Assembly (NCBI RefSeq): GCF_001693485.1
Contig: NZ_MAXC01000017.1
Coordinates: forward strand, 1 to 64,000
Direction of reading: 5' to 3'
Origin: Bradyrhizobium sp. LMTR 3
GTDB lineage: Bacteria > Pseudomonadota > Alphaproteobacteria > Rhizobiales > Xanthobacteraceae
Length of the DNA stretch: 64,000 nucleotides
Part shown: positions 1 through 9,180 of the stretch, piece after piece
How the letters are laid out: every line of letters begins with the position of its first letter
Position numbering within the stretch: the stretch's first letter is position 1
Program-made: the position numbers and the translations under genes
The notes under the pieces: model-generated
Told to the model about the DNA's origin: nothing
The model's database searches: none
What the model saw: only the letters and a program-made list of their open reading frames with translations

Positions 1-140
1 CGGACAGCCGTCTTGACGTCGGCCCGCGGAGATGTCGGCCTCCCTCGGAGATCAACGCAATGACCTAGCAACGACGACCATTGACCAAGCCCCATACAAG
101 TATTCCAGAGACAGCAGTGATTGAACCGATATGCCGCGGC

Positions 141-176
141 GTACTGGATCCCCGCCTGCGCGGGGATGACAGTCGT
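141..176. repeat. REP-like palindromic element
   Basis: A perfect 8-bp stem, ATCCCCGC at 148-155 and GCGGGGAT at 160-167 with a CTGC loop, sits in the 316 bases before the first gene. It belongs to the GC-rich intergenic palindromes that recur through this window. No coding signal is seen in 1-316. Confidence 0.6.
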
Positions 177-316
177 GTATTTGACGCTTTCAGCGTGCCG
201 CCGAACTTGAGTCTAGTCGCTACCCTCTCGCCCGGCGGAATATTTCCGCGCTTGCCAAGGTCCGCCCGACAGGCCAGAAAAACTTTCGGAAAGAAGAAAC
301 GCCAACGGAGAACGAT

Positions 317-1465
317 TTGACCATCAAAGGCAAAGCCTACATTGCCGGGATCTACGAGCATCCCACCCGGCACGCACCCGATAAATCAACGGCACAGTTG
401 CACGCCGAGGTCGCCAAGGGCGCGATCGAGGATGCCGGGCTCACCAAAGCCGATATCGACGGCTATTTCTGCGCCGGTGACGCGCCCGGCGGCGCCTGGC
501 CGATGGTCGATTATCTCGGATTGAAGGTGCGTCACGTCGATTCCACCGAGACCGGCGGCTGTTCCTATTTGATCCATCTCGGCCACGCGGCCGAAGCGAT
601 CGCGGCGGGCAAATGCTCGATCGCGTTGGTCACGCTCGCCGGCAAGCCGCGCACCGGCCCGATGCCGCCGCGCGCAGCGGGCGCTGAGGCTGATTTCGAG
701 GCGGCCTATGGCGCCACCACCCACAATGCCTATGGCATGTGTGCCATGCGCCACATGCACGACTACGGCACCACCAGCGAGCAACTCGCCTGGATCAAGG
801 TCGCGGCCTCCCACCACGCCCAGTACAATCCGCACGCGATGCTGAAGGAGGTCGTCACCGTCGAGGACGTCATCAACTCGCCGATGATTTCGGACCCGCT
901 GCATCGTATGGATTGCTGCGTGGTCACCGATGGCGGCGGCGCGATGATCGTGACCACGCCGGAAATCGCCAAAAGCCTGAAGAAGCCGCTGGTGCGCCTG
1001 ATCGGCCATGGCGAGGCGATGAAGGGTCCGCGCGGCGGCAAGGATCTCGATCTTACGTATTCCGCCGGTGTCTGGTCCGGCCCGCGCGCCTTCGAGGAAG
1101 CGGGCGTGACGCCAAAGGATATCAAATACGCCTCGATCTATGACAGCTTCACCATCACGGTGCTGATGCAGCTCGAAGACCTCGGCTTCTGCAAGAAGGG
1201 CGAGGGCGGCAAGTTTGTCGCCGACGGCAATTTGATCTCCGGCGTCGGCAAGCTGCCGTTCAACACCGATGGCGGTGGCCTCTGCAGCAATCACCCGGTC
1301 AACCGCGGCGGCATGACGAAAATTCTGGAAGCCGTTCGCCAATTGCGCGGCGAAGCCCATCCGAAGGTGCAAGTGCCGAATTGCGACCTCGCGATCGCCC
1401 ATGGCACCGGCGGTCTTCTCGGCGTGCGTCACGCCGCCTCAACCTGCATTCTGGAGCGCGTGTGA
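317..1465 (+). CDS. SCP-x-like thiolase family protein (acetyl-CoA acetyltransferase)
   Basis: 382 residues of the thiolase superfamily, lipid-transfer/SCP-x branch, expected to handle acyl-CoA thiolysis or Claisen-type chemistry in the cytosol. Visible features are a GGCS motif with the likely nucleophile Cys82, a GGGLCSNHPVNRGG block (His about 326) and a C-terminal AHGTGG motif (about 361-366). The start is TTG with GGAG six bases upstream (307-310). The stop overlaps the ATG of the next gene (TGATG), so the two are translationally coupled. Thiolases of this branch usually pair with a DUF35 protein, exactly as here. The substrate (branched acyl, sterol side chain or other) cannot be read from sequence. 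Confidence 0.9.
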   Translation: MTIKGKAYIAGIYEHPTRHAPDKSTAQLHAEVAKGAIEDAGLTKADIDGYFCAGDAPGGAWPMVDYLGLKVRHVDSTETGGCSYLIHLGHAAEAIAAGKCSIALVTLAGKPRTGPMPPRAAGAEADFEAAYGATTHNAYGMCAMRHMHDYGTTSEQLAWIKVAASHHAQYNPHAMLKEVVTVEDVINSPMISDPLHRMDCCVVTDGGGAMIVTTPEIAKSLKKPLVRLIGHGEAMKGPRGGKDLDLTYSAGVWSGPRAFEEAGVTPKDIKYASIYDSFTITVLMQLEDLGFCKKGEGGKFVADGNLISGVGKLPFNTDGGGLCSNHPVNRGGMTKILEAVRQLRGEAHPKVQVPNCDLAIAHGTGGLLGVRHAASTCILERV

Positions 1466-1854
1466 TGGCTGAAGCAAAGAAATACCCGGCGCCGGTGACC
1501 AACCCCGAGACCGCGCCGTTCTGGGAAGCGGCCAAGGCCGGCAAGTTCATGATCAAGCGCTGCACCGCTTGCGGCGAGGCGCATTACTTCCCACGCTCGA
1601 TCTGCCCGTTCTGTTTTTCCGACAAAACGGAGTGGGAGGAAGCTTCCGGCGAGGCAACGGTCTACACCTATAGCCTGATGCGGAAGTCGCCGACCGGTCC
1701 ATATGCGATCGCTTATGTGACGCTGAAGGAAGGTCCGTCGCTGCAGACCAACATCGTCGACTGCGATCTAACGAGCCTCAAGATCGGCCAGAAGGTGAAG
1801 CTGGTGTGGAAGCCGACCGACGGCGCCCCGCTGCCGTTCTTCACCGCGGCTTAA
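1465..1854 (+). CDS. DUF35 zinc-ribbon/OB-fold protein, thiolase partner
   Basis: 129 residues. The N-terminal rubredoxin-like zinc ribbon has Cys33, Cys36, Cys47 and Cys50 (CTAC...CPFC), followed by an OB-fold of about 70 residues. Proteins of this family bind acyl-CoA and form complexes with SCP-x type thiolases. The ATG overlaps the stop of the upstream thiolase by one base, which supports co-translation and a stoichiometric complex. Confidence 0.9.
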   Translation: MAEAKKYPAPVTNPETAPFWEAAKAGKFMIKRCTACGEAHYFPRSICPFCFSDKTEWEEASGEATVYTYSLMRKSPTGPYAIAYVTLKEGPSLQTNIVDCDLTSLKIGQKVKLVWKPTDGAPLPFFTAA

Positions 1855-1863
1855 CCTAAGAAG

Positions 1864-2190
1864 TACCTTCCCCCCTTGCGGGGGAAGGTGGCAGCGAAGC
1901 TGCCGGAAGAGGGGTATCTCTCCGCGCGAGAGATGTGTCTGCGGAGGCAACCCCTCTCCCAAGCGAGTTCGTGTCGACGCCGGTGCAGCCCTCTCCCGCA
2001 AGGGGAGAGGGCACAACAACGGGCGCTGGTCCATCTTACCTTCTCCCCTTGTGGGAGAAGGTGGCGCGAAGCGCCGGATGAGGGGTTCTACCCGCGGAGA
2101 ACAGTGTCTGCGGCACGAACCCCTCACCCAAACGGGTTTGAGGCGCTGCCGGTGTAGCCCTCTCCCACAAGGGGAGAGGGCACAACAATG
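1864..2190. repeat. Tandem pair of composite inverted repeats
   Basis: The 374-base gap before the MaoC gene is filled by four related blocks. Blocks at about 1864-1913 and 2037-2090 carry a CTTCCCCCC...GGGGGAAGG-type hairpin followed by GGCGCGAAGCGCCGGA-like text. Blocks at about 1949-2018 and 2119-2190 are the opposite-orientation partners, with CCCTCTCCC...GGGGAGAGGG hairpins. The arrangement is forward-reverse, forward-reverse, so a unit of roughly 155 bases has been duplicated. It is a non-coding interspersed repeat, probably strongly structured in RNA. Confidence 0.7.
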
Positions 2191-2228
2191 GGCGCCGCAG
2201 AAGAAGCGAATGGGGAGAGCATTCAAAC

Positions 2229-3089
2229 ATGCCGATCAACTATGAACAGCTCATGGCCCTGAAAAATCTTGGCCAGAAATACGCCTATACCGATCGCGAG
2301 GTGATGCTCTACGCCTACGGCATCGGCATGGGCGCCGATCCGATGGATGAGAGCGAACTCGCCTTCGTCAACGAGGGCACGCTTACGCCGCGCCCCTTGA
2401 AGGTCGTGCCGACCTTCGCCTCGGTGGCGGCCTGGGGCTCAAGCCCCGGCGAAATGAATCTCAACCGCGTCATGGTGGTCGACGGCGAGCGCGACATCAC
2501 CTTCCACAAGCCGCTGCCGAGCGCCGCCAAGATCACGGCCGACTCCACCGTGCTCGACGTCTTCGACAAGGGCAAGGACAAGGGCGCGGTCATCCGGCAC
2601 CAGACCGTGCTGAAGGACGAGAACGGTGACAAGCTGGCGACGCTCGTCGCTTCGCGTTTCGCCCGCGGCGACGGCGGTTTTGGCGGCCCGTCCGAAGGCC
2701 AGCCCGAGCCGCACCAGGTTCCGAACCGCGCGCCCGACAAGATCGTCGATATCACGACGCGGCCGGACCAGGCGCTGGTCTACCGCCTCTGCGGCGACCG
2801 CAATCCGCTGCACTCAGATCCCGAGTTTGCGAAGAAGGCCGGTTTTCCGCGGCCGATCCTGCACGGCATGTGCACCTACGGCATCACCTGCCGGGGCGTG
2901 CTGCAGACCTACGCCGATTACGATCCGTCCGCCTTCAAGCAGCACGTCGCGCGCTTTTCCTCGCCGGTCTATCCCGGCGAGACCGTAACGATGGAGATGT
3001 GGAAGGACGGCAACATCATCTCGTTCGAAGCCAAGGTGAAGGCGAGGGGCGTCACCGTGATCAAGAGCGGCAAGACGGTGCTGGGTTAG
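2229..3089 (+). CDS. MaoC-family (R)-specific enoyl-CoA hydratase
   Basis: 286 residues, a double hot-dog 2-enoyl-CoA hydratase of the hydratase-2 type. The C-terminal half carries the hydratase-2 signature, GDRNPLHSDP from about residue 189, with catalytic Asp190 and His195 followed by GFPRPILHGM. The N-terminal half is the degenerate hot-dog repeat. It would hydrate trans-2-enoyl-CoA to (R)-3-hydroxyacyl-CoA. Together with the upstream thiolase and downstream HSD17B4-like SDR it completes a peroxisomal-type beta-oxidation set split over separate genes. Confidence 0.9.
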   Translation: MPINYEQLMALKNLGQKYAYTDREVMLYAYGIGMGADPMDESELAFVNEGTLTPRPLKVVPTFASVAAWGSSPGEMNLNRVMVVDGERDITFHKPLPSAAKITADSTVLDVFDKGKDKGAVIRHQTVLKDENGDKLATLVASRFARGDGGFGGPSEGQPEPHQVPNRAPDKIVDITTRPDQALVYRLCGDRNPLHSDPEFAKKAGFPRPILHGMCTYGITCRGVLQTYADYDPSAFKQHVARFSSPVYPGETVTMEMWKDGNIISFEAKVKARGVTVIKSGKTVLG

Positions 3090-3096
3090 GTCAATC

Positions 3097-3177
3097 GTCA
3101 TTCCGGGGCGATGCGTTAGCATCGAACCCGGAATCTCGAGATTCCGGGTCTGGTCCTTCGGACCATCCCGGAATGAC
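3097..3177. repeat. 81-bp palindromic repeat, left copy flanking SDR
   Basis: Begins GTCATTCCGGGG and ends CCCGGAATGAC. The centre is a perfect palindrome, CCCGGAATCTCGAGATTCCG(GG). The reverse complement of the whole element recurs almost unchanged at 4091-4170, so the two copies bracket the SDR gene in inverted orientation. A diverged third copy is at 25610-25712. Confidence 0.85.
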
Positions 3178-3203
3178 GGAAGAACGCAAGGGAGAAAAAC
3201 ACC

Positions 3204-4082
3204 ATGGGATTGCTCGACGGCAAAGTTGCCATCATCACCGGTGCAGGCGGCGGGCTCGGTGAGGCCTACGCCAGACTGTTCGCACGCGAGGGTGCGGCGA
3301 TCGTGGTCAACGACCTCGGCGGTCCCCGCGACGGTTCCGGCGCCGACGTCTCCATGGCGCAGAAGGTCGTCAACGCCATCAAGGAAGAGGGCGGCCGCGC
3401 CGTCGCCAATGGCGCCGACATCTCGACCATGGCCGGCGGGCAATCGGTGTTCGACGACGCCATCAGGAATTTCGGCCGCGCCGACATCCTGGTCAACAAT
3501 GCCGGCATCCTGCTCGATGAGACCTTTGCCAAGGCCAAGGAGGCCAATTGGGACAAGGTGATCAGGGTGCACCTCAAGGGCACCTTCTGCTGCACCCAGC
3601 CGGTGTTCAAATGGATGCGCGAGAACGGTGGCGGCGTCATCGTCAACACCTCCTCGACCTCGGGCCTGATCGGGAATTTCGGCCAGACCAATTACGGCGC
3701 CGCCAAGGGCGGTATCTGGGGACTGTCAAACGTGCTGGCGATCGAAGGCCGCAAGTACAACATCCGGATCTGGACCTTGGCCCCGGGCGCGCTGACCCGC
3801 ATGACCGCAGACCTGCCGCGCTATAAGGAGAACCCCGGCGCCGCGCTCGGCCCGGACGGCATCGCGCCGGCCGTGCTATACATGGTCAGCGATTTGTCGG
3901 GCGACCAGACCGGCAAGGTGCTCGGCGTCTCCGGCCCGCGCGGGGTTCGCGAGATGCGGATGATGGAAATGGAAGGCTGGAAGCCGCCGTTCACGGGCTG
4001 GAAGGCCGAGGACATCGTGACCCACGCCAAGGAGATCTTCTTCTCCGAGGAGCAGATCAAGATGGGCGCACGAAGGTTTTGA
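3204..4082 (+). CDS. SDR oxidoreductase, HSD17B4-like 3-hydroxyacyl-CoA dehydrogenase
   Basis: 292 residues. The Rossmann motif TGAGGGLG is at 12-19, NNAG at 98-101 and the catalytic YxxxK as Tyr164/Lys168 with Ser around 150. The long insert after the first beta-alpha unit (NDLGGPRDGSG) and the C-terminal extension resemble the dehydrogenase unit of peroxisomal multifunctional enzyme type 2. It probably oxidises (R)-3-hydroxyacyl-CoA made by the MaoC hydratase just upstream. GGGAGA lies before the ATG. It is flanked by inverted 80-bp repeats. Confidence 0.88.
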   Translation: MGLLDGKVAIITGAGGGLGEAYARLFAREGAAIVVNDLGGPRDGSGADVSMAQKVVNAIKEEGGRAVANGADISTMAGGQSVFDDAIRNFGRADILVNNAGILLDETFAKAKEANWDKVIRVHLKGTFCCTQPVFKWMRENGGGVIVNTSSTSGLIGNFGQTNYGAAKGGIWGLSNVLAIEGRKYNIRIWTLAPGALTRMTADLPRYKENPGAALGPDGIAPAVLYMVSDLSGDQTGKVLGVSGPRGVREMRMMEMEGWKPPFTGWKAEDIVTHAKEIFFSEEQIKMGARRF

Positions 4083-4090
4083 GCTAGAAC

Positions 4091-4170
4091 GTCATTCCGG
4101 GATGGTCCGAAGGACCAGACCCGGAATCTCGAGATTCCGGGTTCGATGCTGCGCATCGCCCCGGAATGAC
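4091..4170. repeat. 80-bp palindromic repeat, right copy flanking SDR
   Basis: Near-perfect reverse complement of the copy at 3097-3177. The main difference is GATGCTGCGCATC here against GATGCGTTAGCATC there. The central CCCGGAATCTCGAGATTCCG palindrome is conserved. Confidence 0.85.
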
Positions 4171-4193
4171 GATAGAGAGGATAGAGGCACTCG

Positions 4194-5150
4194 ATGACAA
4201 AACTCACCGCCCAGGCCGCCGGCACCTTTGCAATCGCGCCGACGCCGTTCCACGATGACGGCCGGATCGACGAGAAATCCATCGACGGCCTGACCGACTT
4301 CTACGCCGAAGTCGGCTGCGACGGCGTCACCGTGCTCGGCATTTTGGGTGAGGCGCCAAAGCTCGATGCGGCCGAAGCCGAGCAGGTGGCGATCCGCTTC
4401 GTCAAGCGCGCCAAGAACATGCAGATCATTGTCGGCGTCTCGGCGCCGGGTTTTGCCTCGATGCGTTCGCTGGCGAAGGCGTCGATGGATGCCGGCGCTG
4501 CCGGCGTGATGATCGCGCCGCCGCCGCATTTGCGCACCGACGATCAGATCACGGGCTATTTCAAGCAGGCGCAGGAAGCGATCGGCGACGACATTCCCTG
4601 GGTGCTGCAGGACTATCCGCTGACGCTCAACGTCATCTTCACGCCCGCCGTGATCCGCAAAATCGTGATGGATAGCCCGTCCTGCGTGATGCTCAAGCAC
4701 GAGGACTGGCCGGGCCTGGAGAAGATCTCCACGCTCCGTAATTTCCAGAAGGACGGCTCGCTGCGGCCGCTGTCGATCCTGGTCGGCAATGGCGGACTGT
4801 TCCTCGACTTCGAAATGGAGCGCGGCGCCGACGGCGCCATGACCGGCTACGCTTTCCCGGAACTGTTGATCGACGTCGTGAAGCTGTCCAAAGCCGGCAA
4901 GCGCGACGCCGCGCACGATCTGTTCGATGCGCACCTGCCGCTGATCCGCTACGAGCAGCAGCCCGGCGCGGGCCTGTCGGTGCGCAAATACGTCCTGCAG
5001 AAGCGCGGTATCATCTCCTCCAGCGCGCAACGCAAGCCCGGCGCGACGATTACGGTGACGGCAAAGGCCGAAGTCGACTATCTGCTGTCGCGGGTGGCGC
5101 GCGTCGACCGCCGCGCCAACCTGCAACCGCAATCCAGCGCCGCGGGTTAG
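4194..5150 (+). CDS. DapA-family (class I) aldolase/lyase
   Basis: 318 residues of the dihydrodipicolinate synthase/N-acetylneuraminate lyase superfamily, a TIM barrel. Key residues are the Schiff-base lysine in VMLKHED (Lys168) and the barrel tyrosine in LQDYPL (Tyr141). Its setting among acyl-CoA genes and the absence of other lysine genes argue against being the housekeeping DapA. The real substrate is a 2-oxo acid that cannot be named. It follows the inverted repeat and ends four bases before the NUDIX gene, so the two are probably co-transcribed. Confidence 0.85.
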   Translation: MTKLTAQAAGTFAIAPTPFHDDGRIDEKSIDGLTDFYAEVGCDGVTVLGILGEAPKLDAAEAEQVAIRFVKRAKNMQIIVGVSAPGFASMRSLAKASMDAGAAGVMIAPPPHLRTDDQITGYFKQAQEAIGDDIPWVLQDYPLTLNVIFTPAVIRKIVMDSPSCVMLKHEDWPGLEKISTLRNFQKDGSLRPLSILVGNGGLFLDFEMERGADGAMTGYAFPELLIDVVKLSKAGKRDAAHDLFDAHLPLIRYEQQPGAGLSVRKYVLQKRGIISSSAQRKPGATITVTAKAEVDYLLSRVARVDRRANLQPQSSAAG

Positions 5151-5154
5151 TCAC

Positions 5155-5955
5155 ATGGCAGAGGCCGTCGCCCCGCGTCCTGCGTCCACCATCCTGCTGC
5201 TGCGCGACAGCGCGGAGCGTGAGGAAATCGAGGTCTTCATGATGGTTCGCCATTATGAGATCGATTTCAATTCCGGTGCGCTGGTATTTCCAGGCGGCAG
5301 TGTCGACAAGGACGACAAGGAAATCATCGCGCGGCCCGAACTCTATTCGGGCGGCGAGGGGTTCGATGAGGCGACCTTGAGCTTCCGGATTGCCGCGATC
5401 CGCGAAACGTTTGAGGAAAGCGGCATCCTGCTGGCGCGGCCGAAGGGGGCGACGGCGCTGGTGGATGCCAAGCGCGCCAGCGAGATCGAGGCGGCACATC
5501 GCGCCGACCTCTGCGACAGCAAGATCAGCTTCCTCCAGGTGCTGGCCGACAACGGCATGGTGCTGGCGCTCGACGAGCTCGTCCCTTACGCGCACTGGAT
5601 CACGCCGGAGGGCATGCCCAAGCGGTTCGACACCTGGTTCTTCCTTGCCGCCGCGCCACCGGAACAGGTCGGCGCCCATGACGGCAAAGAATCCACGGAC
5701 TCGATCTGGGTGTCGCCGCGCGAGGCGCTGGAGGGCGGCGAGAGCGGGCGCTTCAAGCTGCCGTTCCCGACCACCCGCAACCTGATCAAGCTCGGCAAGC
5801 AGGCTGGCGTGAAGGCGGCGCTCGACGACAGCCGCGGCAAATCGGTCGTCACCGTGACACCGGTGATGACCAGGAACAATGGCGGCCGCCAGCTCCGCAT
5901 CCCGCTCGAAGCCGGCTATGACGGCGACGTGTTCGAGGTCGGCTCCGTCGGCTGA
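5155..5955 (+). CDS. NUDIX hydrolase, NUDT19-like
   Basis: 266 residues. The Nudix box core RETFEESG lies at 83-90, with a PGG motif at 46-48 about 35 residues before it. This long spacing and the large insert resemble the NUDT19/RP2 branch, whose characterised members hydrolyse CoA and acyl-CoA to phosphopantetheine products. A CoA-diphosphatase role would fit the neighbouring acyl-CoA genes, but that is inference. It starts four bases after the aldolase stop. Confidence 0.88.
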   Translation: MAEAVAPRPASTILLLRDSAEREEIEVFMMVRHYEIDFNSGALVFPGGSVDKDDKEIIARPELYSGGEGFDEATLSFRIAAIRETFEESGILLARPKGATALVDAKRASEIEAAHRADLCDSKISFLQVLADNGMVLALDELVPYAHWITPEGMPKRFDTWFFLAAAPPEQVGAHDGKESTDSIWVSPREALEGGESGRFKLPFPTTRNLIKLGKQAGVKAALDDSRGKSVVTVTPVMTRNNGGRQLRIPLEAGYDGDVFEVGSVG

Positions 5956-6060
5956 CGGTCCCAAATCGCCTCGGTATCCGTGGGCGGTCCTGACGGCCGT
6001 CCCCATCGGGAAAGGTTAACGGCCATTCGCCTCGGCTGGCGCCGCCTCTTTAGGGTCCGG

Positions 6061-8826
6061 ATGGCGAATCCGGCCGATTCCGGCATGTTCCCTACGGCCC
6101 GAAATACATCGTATATTGCGCCCGATTGGAGCCCGGCCCCGACCCACATGACCGCTGAAACGCCGCCGAATTCGCCGCCGCGATCGTTCTCGCTTTCGAT
6201 CGGCCAACTGACATTCGGCAGCTTCATGCTGGTGCTGGCGGTGATCATCATCACCTCGACCGCCAGCGTCATCGCCATCCGCCACATCGATTCGACCTTT
6301 GCCGAGTTGCAGCGGCTGCAGAGCGTCGGCGACCTGGCCGAGGATATCGACCGCCGCATGAACGAATTGCGGCTTGCGGCGCGGGATTTCGTCACCGATC
6401 GCGGCAACCAGTCGCTCCAGGTTGGCGAAGCCGCCAACGCGCTCGGCGAGATCCTGAAGAAGACGCGGCTGGAGCTCGCGCCAGAACAGCAGGACATGAT
6501 CGACGGCGTCACCGAGCGCCTGGCGACCTACCGCACCGGCATCGAGCGGATTTCCGCGCTGATCAACCGCCGCGCCGAGATGATCGTCACGTTGCCGCCC
6601 TTGCGCGAGCAATTCGATACGGCGATCTCCGAGGCATCAGATCCCCACCTTGCGATGGCCCTGGCTCAGACCCAGAGCCGGATCGCTTCGGCGTTGCTGG
6701 CGCATAACCCTTCGGCGGCTGAACAGGCTGCGGAAAGCATGCGCTCGATGACGATCGCGGACTCAAAGCTGCGCGCGATCGTCGACGATTATGCGCTGGC
6801 GATCGTCAACATATCGATCCGGGAACGGCAGATATCCGACATCGACAGGGAAGTGCTCGGTGCGGAGGGCCGGCTGATCCAGCGCGTCACCGAATTGTTG
6901 CGCGACGTCAGCGAGCGGCGGGGGCGCGTCCTCTCACGCGATTTTGCGAGGACCCTGACGGAGGCGAAATGGCAGAGCATCGTTCTCGGCACTGCCGGCG
7001 TCCTGATCGGACTGTTTGCGTCGCTGCTGGTGGTTCGGCGCACCGTGCGTCCGCTTGCCGCAATCGCAGGCTCGATCCGCGCGGTGGCCGGCGGCGAGAA
7101 GAACGCCTCGATCCCGGCGACCGACGTGGACAACGAGATCGGCGACATCGCCCGCGCGGCCGAAGTATTCCGGCAAACGCTGGTCGATGCCGACACCGCA
7201 CGCGAGGCGGCGGTGCGTGCGCTCGCCGAACAGCGGCTTGCGGAGGAAAGCTACCGCAAGCTGTTCGAGTCCTCGGTCGACGGAATTTACGTCACGACGC
7301 CCGGCGGCGCGCTGCTGAACGCCAACCCGGCGCTGGCGCGGATGATGGGCTATGCCACGCCGCAGGATCTGATTAAGGGCATCGGCGACATCGCGGATAC
7401 CGTTTACGTCCATCCCGAGGCGCGGGCGGAATACGAGCGGCTGATGCAGCGCGACGGCATGGTGCGTGAATACGAGTACCAGGTTCGCACGTGCAATGGC
7501 TCGGTGCTGTGGCTGTCCGACAGCGCGAGCGCCGTGCACAACGAGGCCGGCATTGTCGTCCGCTACGAAGGAACGGTGCGCGACATCACCGACCAGAAGC
7601 GGGCCGAGGATGCGATCGCCGAAGGCCGCCGCCTGCTGCAAATGGTGATCGACACCGTGCCTGCGGTCATCAACGTCAAGGACAAGCAGCTCCGCTACGT
7701 CCTGATGAACCGCTATATGGCCGGCATTTTCGGGGTCGAGCCGGGGTATGCGATCGGCCGCACCACCGCCGAGTTGATGTCGCGCTACGGCGCGGAAAAG
7801 ACCGACGAGCCCGACAAGCGGGTGCTGGCGGTCGGCAAGGAACTCGGCTTCTACGAGGAAGAATACAAGGACGCGTCCGGCCATATGCGGCAATGGCTGG
7901 TCAACAAGCTGCCGATCCTGGATGCGGCCGGCGAGATCGAGAACATCGTGACGGTTGCGCTCGACATCGGGGAGCGCAAGCGCGTCGAATCCGAGATGCG
8001 CAAGGCCAAGGATGCGGCGGAGGGAGCGCTACGGAACCTGCGTGAGACGCAGAATTCGCTGATCGAGGCGGAAAAGCTAGCCGCGTTGGGACGGCTGGTG
8101 GCCGGCGTAGCCCACGAGGTCAACAATCCCGTCGGTATCAGCCTGACGGTGGCGTCCGCGCTGGAGCGAAAGACGTCGAACTTTGCAGCGGAGGTCGCCC
8201 GCGGCGAGTTGCGGCGTTCCAGCCTGAACGATTTTCTCGACACCAGCCGCAGTGCCTCCTCGCAACTGGTCGCCAATCTCAACCGCGCCGCCGAGTTGAT
8301 CCAGTCGTTCAAGCAGGTGGCCGCCGATCGCAATTATTCGGACCAGCGTACCTTCGATCTCGGCGATCTCACCGAGCAGGTGGTGATGTCGTTGCGGCCC
8401 GGCCTGCGTAAGCACAATCTGACGCTCAACGTCGAGTGCCAGCCCAACCTGATGATGAACAGCTATCCGGGGCCGTACGGACAGGTGCTTACCAACCTGT
8501 TCCTCAATTCGGTGGCGCATGCCTTCCCGGACGGCAAACCGGGCACGGTCGATATCCAGGTGCGGGAGTCCGGCAAGGACAATGTCGAGATCATCTTTTC
8601 AGATAACGGCATCGGCATGAGCCTCGATGTTCGCCGCCGCGCCTTCGATCCGTTCTTCACCACGCGGCGCGATCAGGGCGGCACCGGGCTCGGCCTGCAC
8701 ATCGTCTACAGCATCGTGACGACCCGGCTCGGCGGCCGGCTCGACCTCGATTCCGAGCCGGGCGGCGGCACGCGCATTCAAATGATCCTGCCGCGCACGG
8801 CGCCGCTGGAGCAGGCGGCTGAATAG
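6061..8826 (+). CDS. Membrane PAS sensor histidine kinase
   Basis: About 921 residues from this ATG. Order: TM1 (about 50-73), a periplasmic helical sensor of about 230 residues, TM2 (about 306-324), a HAMP, two PAS domains, a coiled linker, a dimerisation domain with phospho-acceptor His685 in GVAHEVNNP, then an HATPase with FSDNGIGM and GTGLGL boxes. The HEVNNP H-box and the absence of a receiver mark a stand-alone kinase; no response regulator is adjacent. The start is uncertain. An in-frame GTG at 5980 has no good SD; 6061 has AGGG five bases upstream; 6148 (MTAETPP) sits closer to TM1. Confidence 0.88.
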   Translation: MANPADSGMFPTARNTSYIAPDWSPAPTHMTAETPPNSPPRSFSLSIGQLTFGSFMLVLAVIIITSTASVIAIRHIDSTFAELQRLQSVGDLAEDIDRRMNELRLAARDFVTDRGNQSLQVGEAANALGEILKKTRLELAPEQQDMIDGVTERLATYRTGIERISALINRRAEMIVTLPPLREQFDTAISEASDPHLAMALAQTQSRIASALLAHNPSAAEQAAESMRSMTIADSKLRAIVDDYALAIVNISIRERQISDIDREVLGAEGRLIQRVTELLRDVSERRGRVLSRDFARTLTEAKWQSIVLGTAGVLIGLFASLLVVRRTVRPLAAIAGSIRAVAGGEKNASIPATDVDNEIGDIARAAEVFRQTLVDADTAREAAVRALAEQRLAEESYRKLFESSVDGIYVTTPGGALLNANPALARMMGYATPQDLIKGIGDIADTVYVHPEARAEYERLMQRDGMVREYEYQVRTCNGSVLWLSDSASAVHNEAGIVVRYEGTVRDITDQKRAEDAIAEGRRLLQMVIDTVPAVINVKDKQLRYVLMNRYMAGIFGVEPGYAIGRTTAELMSRYGAEKTDEPDKRVLAVGKELGFYEEEYKDASGHMRQWLVNKLPILDAAGEIENIVTVALDIGERKRVESEMRKAKDAAEGALRNLRETQNSLIEAEKLAALGRLVAGVAHEVNNPVGISLTVASALERKTSNFAAEVARGELRRSSLNDFLDTSRSASSQLVANLNRAAELIQSFKQVAADRNYSDQRTFDLGDLTEQVVMSLRPGLRKHNLTLNVECQPNLMMNSYPGPYGQVLTNLFLNSVAHAFPDGKPGTVDIQVRESGKDNVEIIFSDNGIGMSLDVRRRAFDPFFTTRRDQGGTGLGLHIVYSIVTTRLGGRLDLDSEPGGGTRIQMILPRTAPLEQAAE

Positions 8827-8829
8827 GCG

Positions 8830-9180
8830 CTAATTGATATCAGCCAATTTGTGCAATGTGGCGCCGAAGATCTGGCTCGCTTTGCCGACGAGCGCGGTTC
8901 CATTCATGCTGCCGCGGGTGTCGGTAAAGGTTCCGGATACGCCGATGCCGACCGGGGCGGGGCCGCCGAACAGCGGATTGTCGTTGTCGCGCGGGGTGGT
9001 GTGACGCTGCACCAGGACCTCGCCCTTGAAGGTGTCGCCCTTCACGGTGTAGCTGCCGGTATAAAACAGATAAGCGTCGCCGCCGAGAATCTGGCCGTCC
9101 CGGAACAGAATAACGCCGCTGCCCTTGCCGACGCGCCCATCCAGCAGGGTGACGTGGATCGAATAGAGCCCGTTCTTCAT
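8830..9180 (-). CDS. GrlR-family regulatory protein
   Basis: 116 residues beginning MKNGLYSIHVTLLDG and containing RDGQILGGDAYLFYTGSYTV, the compact beta-barrel pattern of the GrlR family. In enteropathogens GrlR is an antiactivator of type III secretion; rhizobial homologues occur without that system and their role is unknown. The ATG at 9180 is preferred over an upstream TTG at 9222 because the family begins at MxxGLY. The stop lies three bases from the end of the convergent histidine kinase. Confidence 0.75.
   Translation of the reverse strand: MKNGLYSIHVTLLDGRVGKGSGVILFRDGQILGGDAYLFYTGSYTVKGDTFKGEVLVQRHTTPRDNDNPLFGGPAPVGIGVSGTFTDTRGSMNGTALVGKASQIFGATLHKLADIN

Noticed and set aside
386..1432. 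348-residue minus-strand frame
   Set aside because: Antisense shadow of the thiolase, with no family pattern.
1864..2190. Possible CRISPR array
   Set aside because: The repeats are inverted hairpin blocks with unequal spacing and no unique spacers of constant length; no cas genes.
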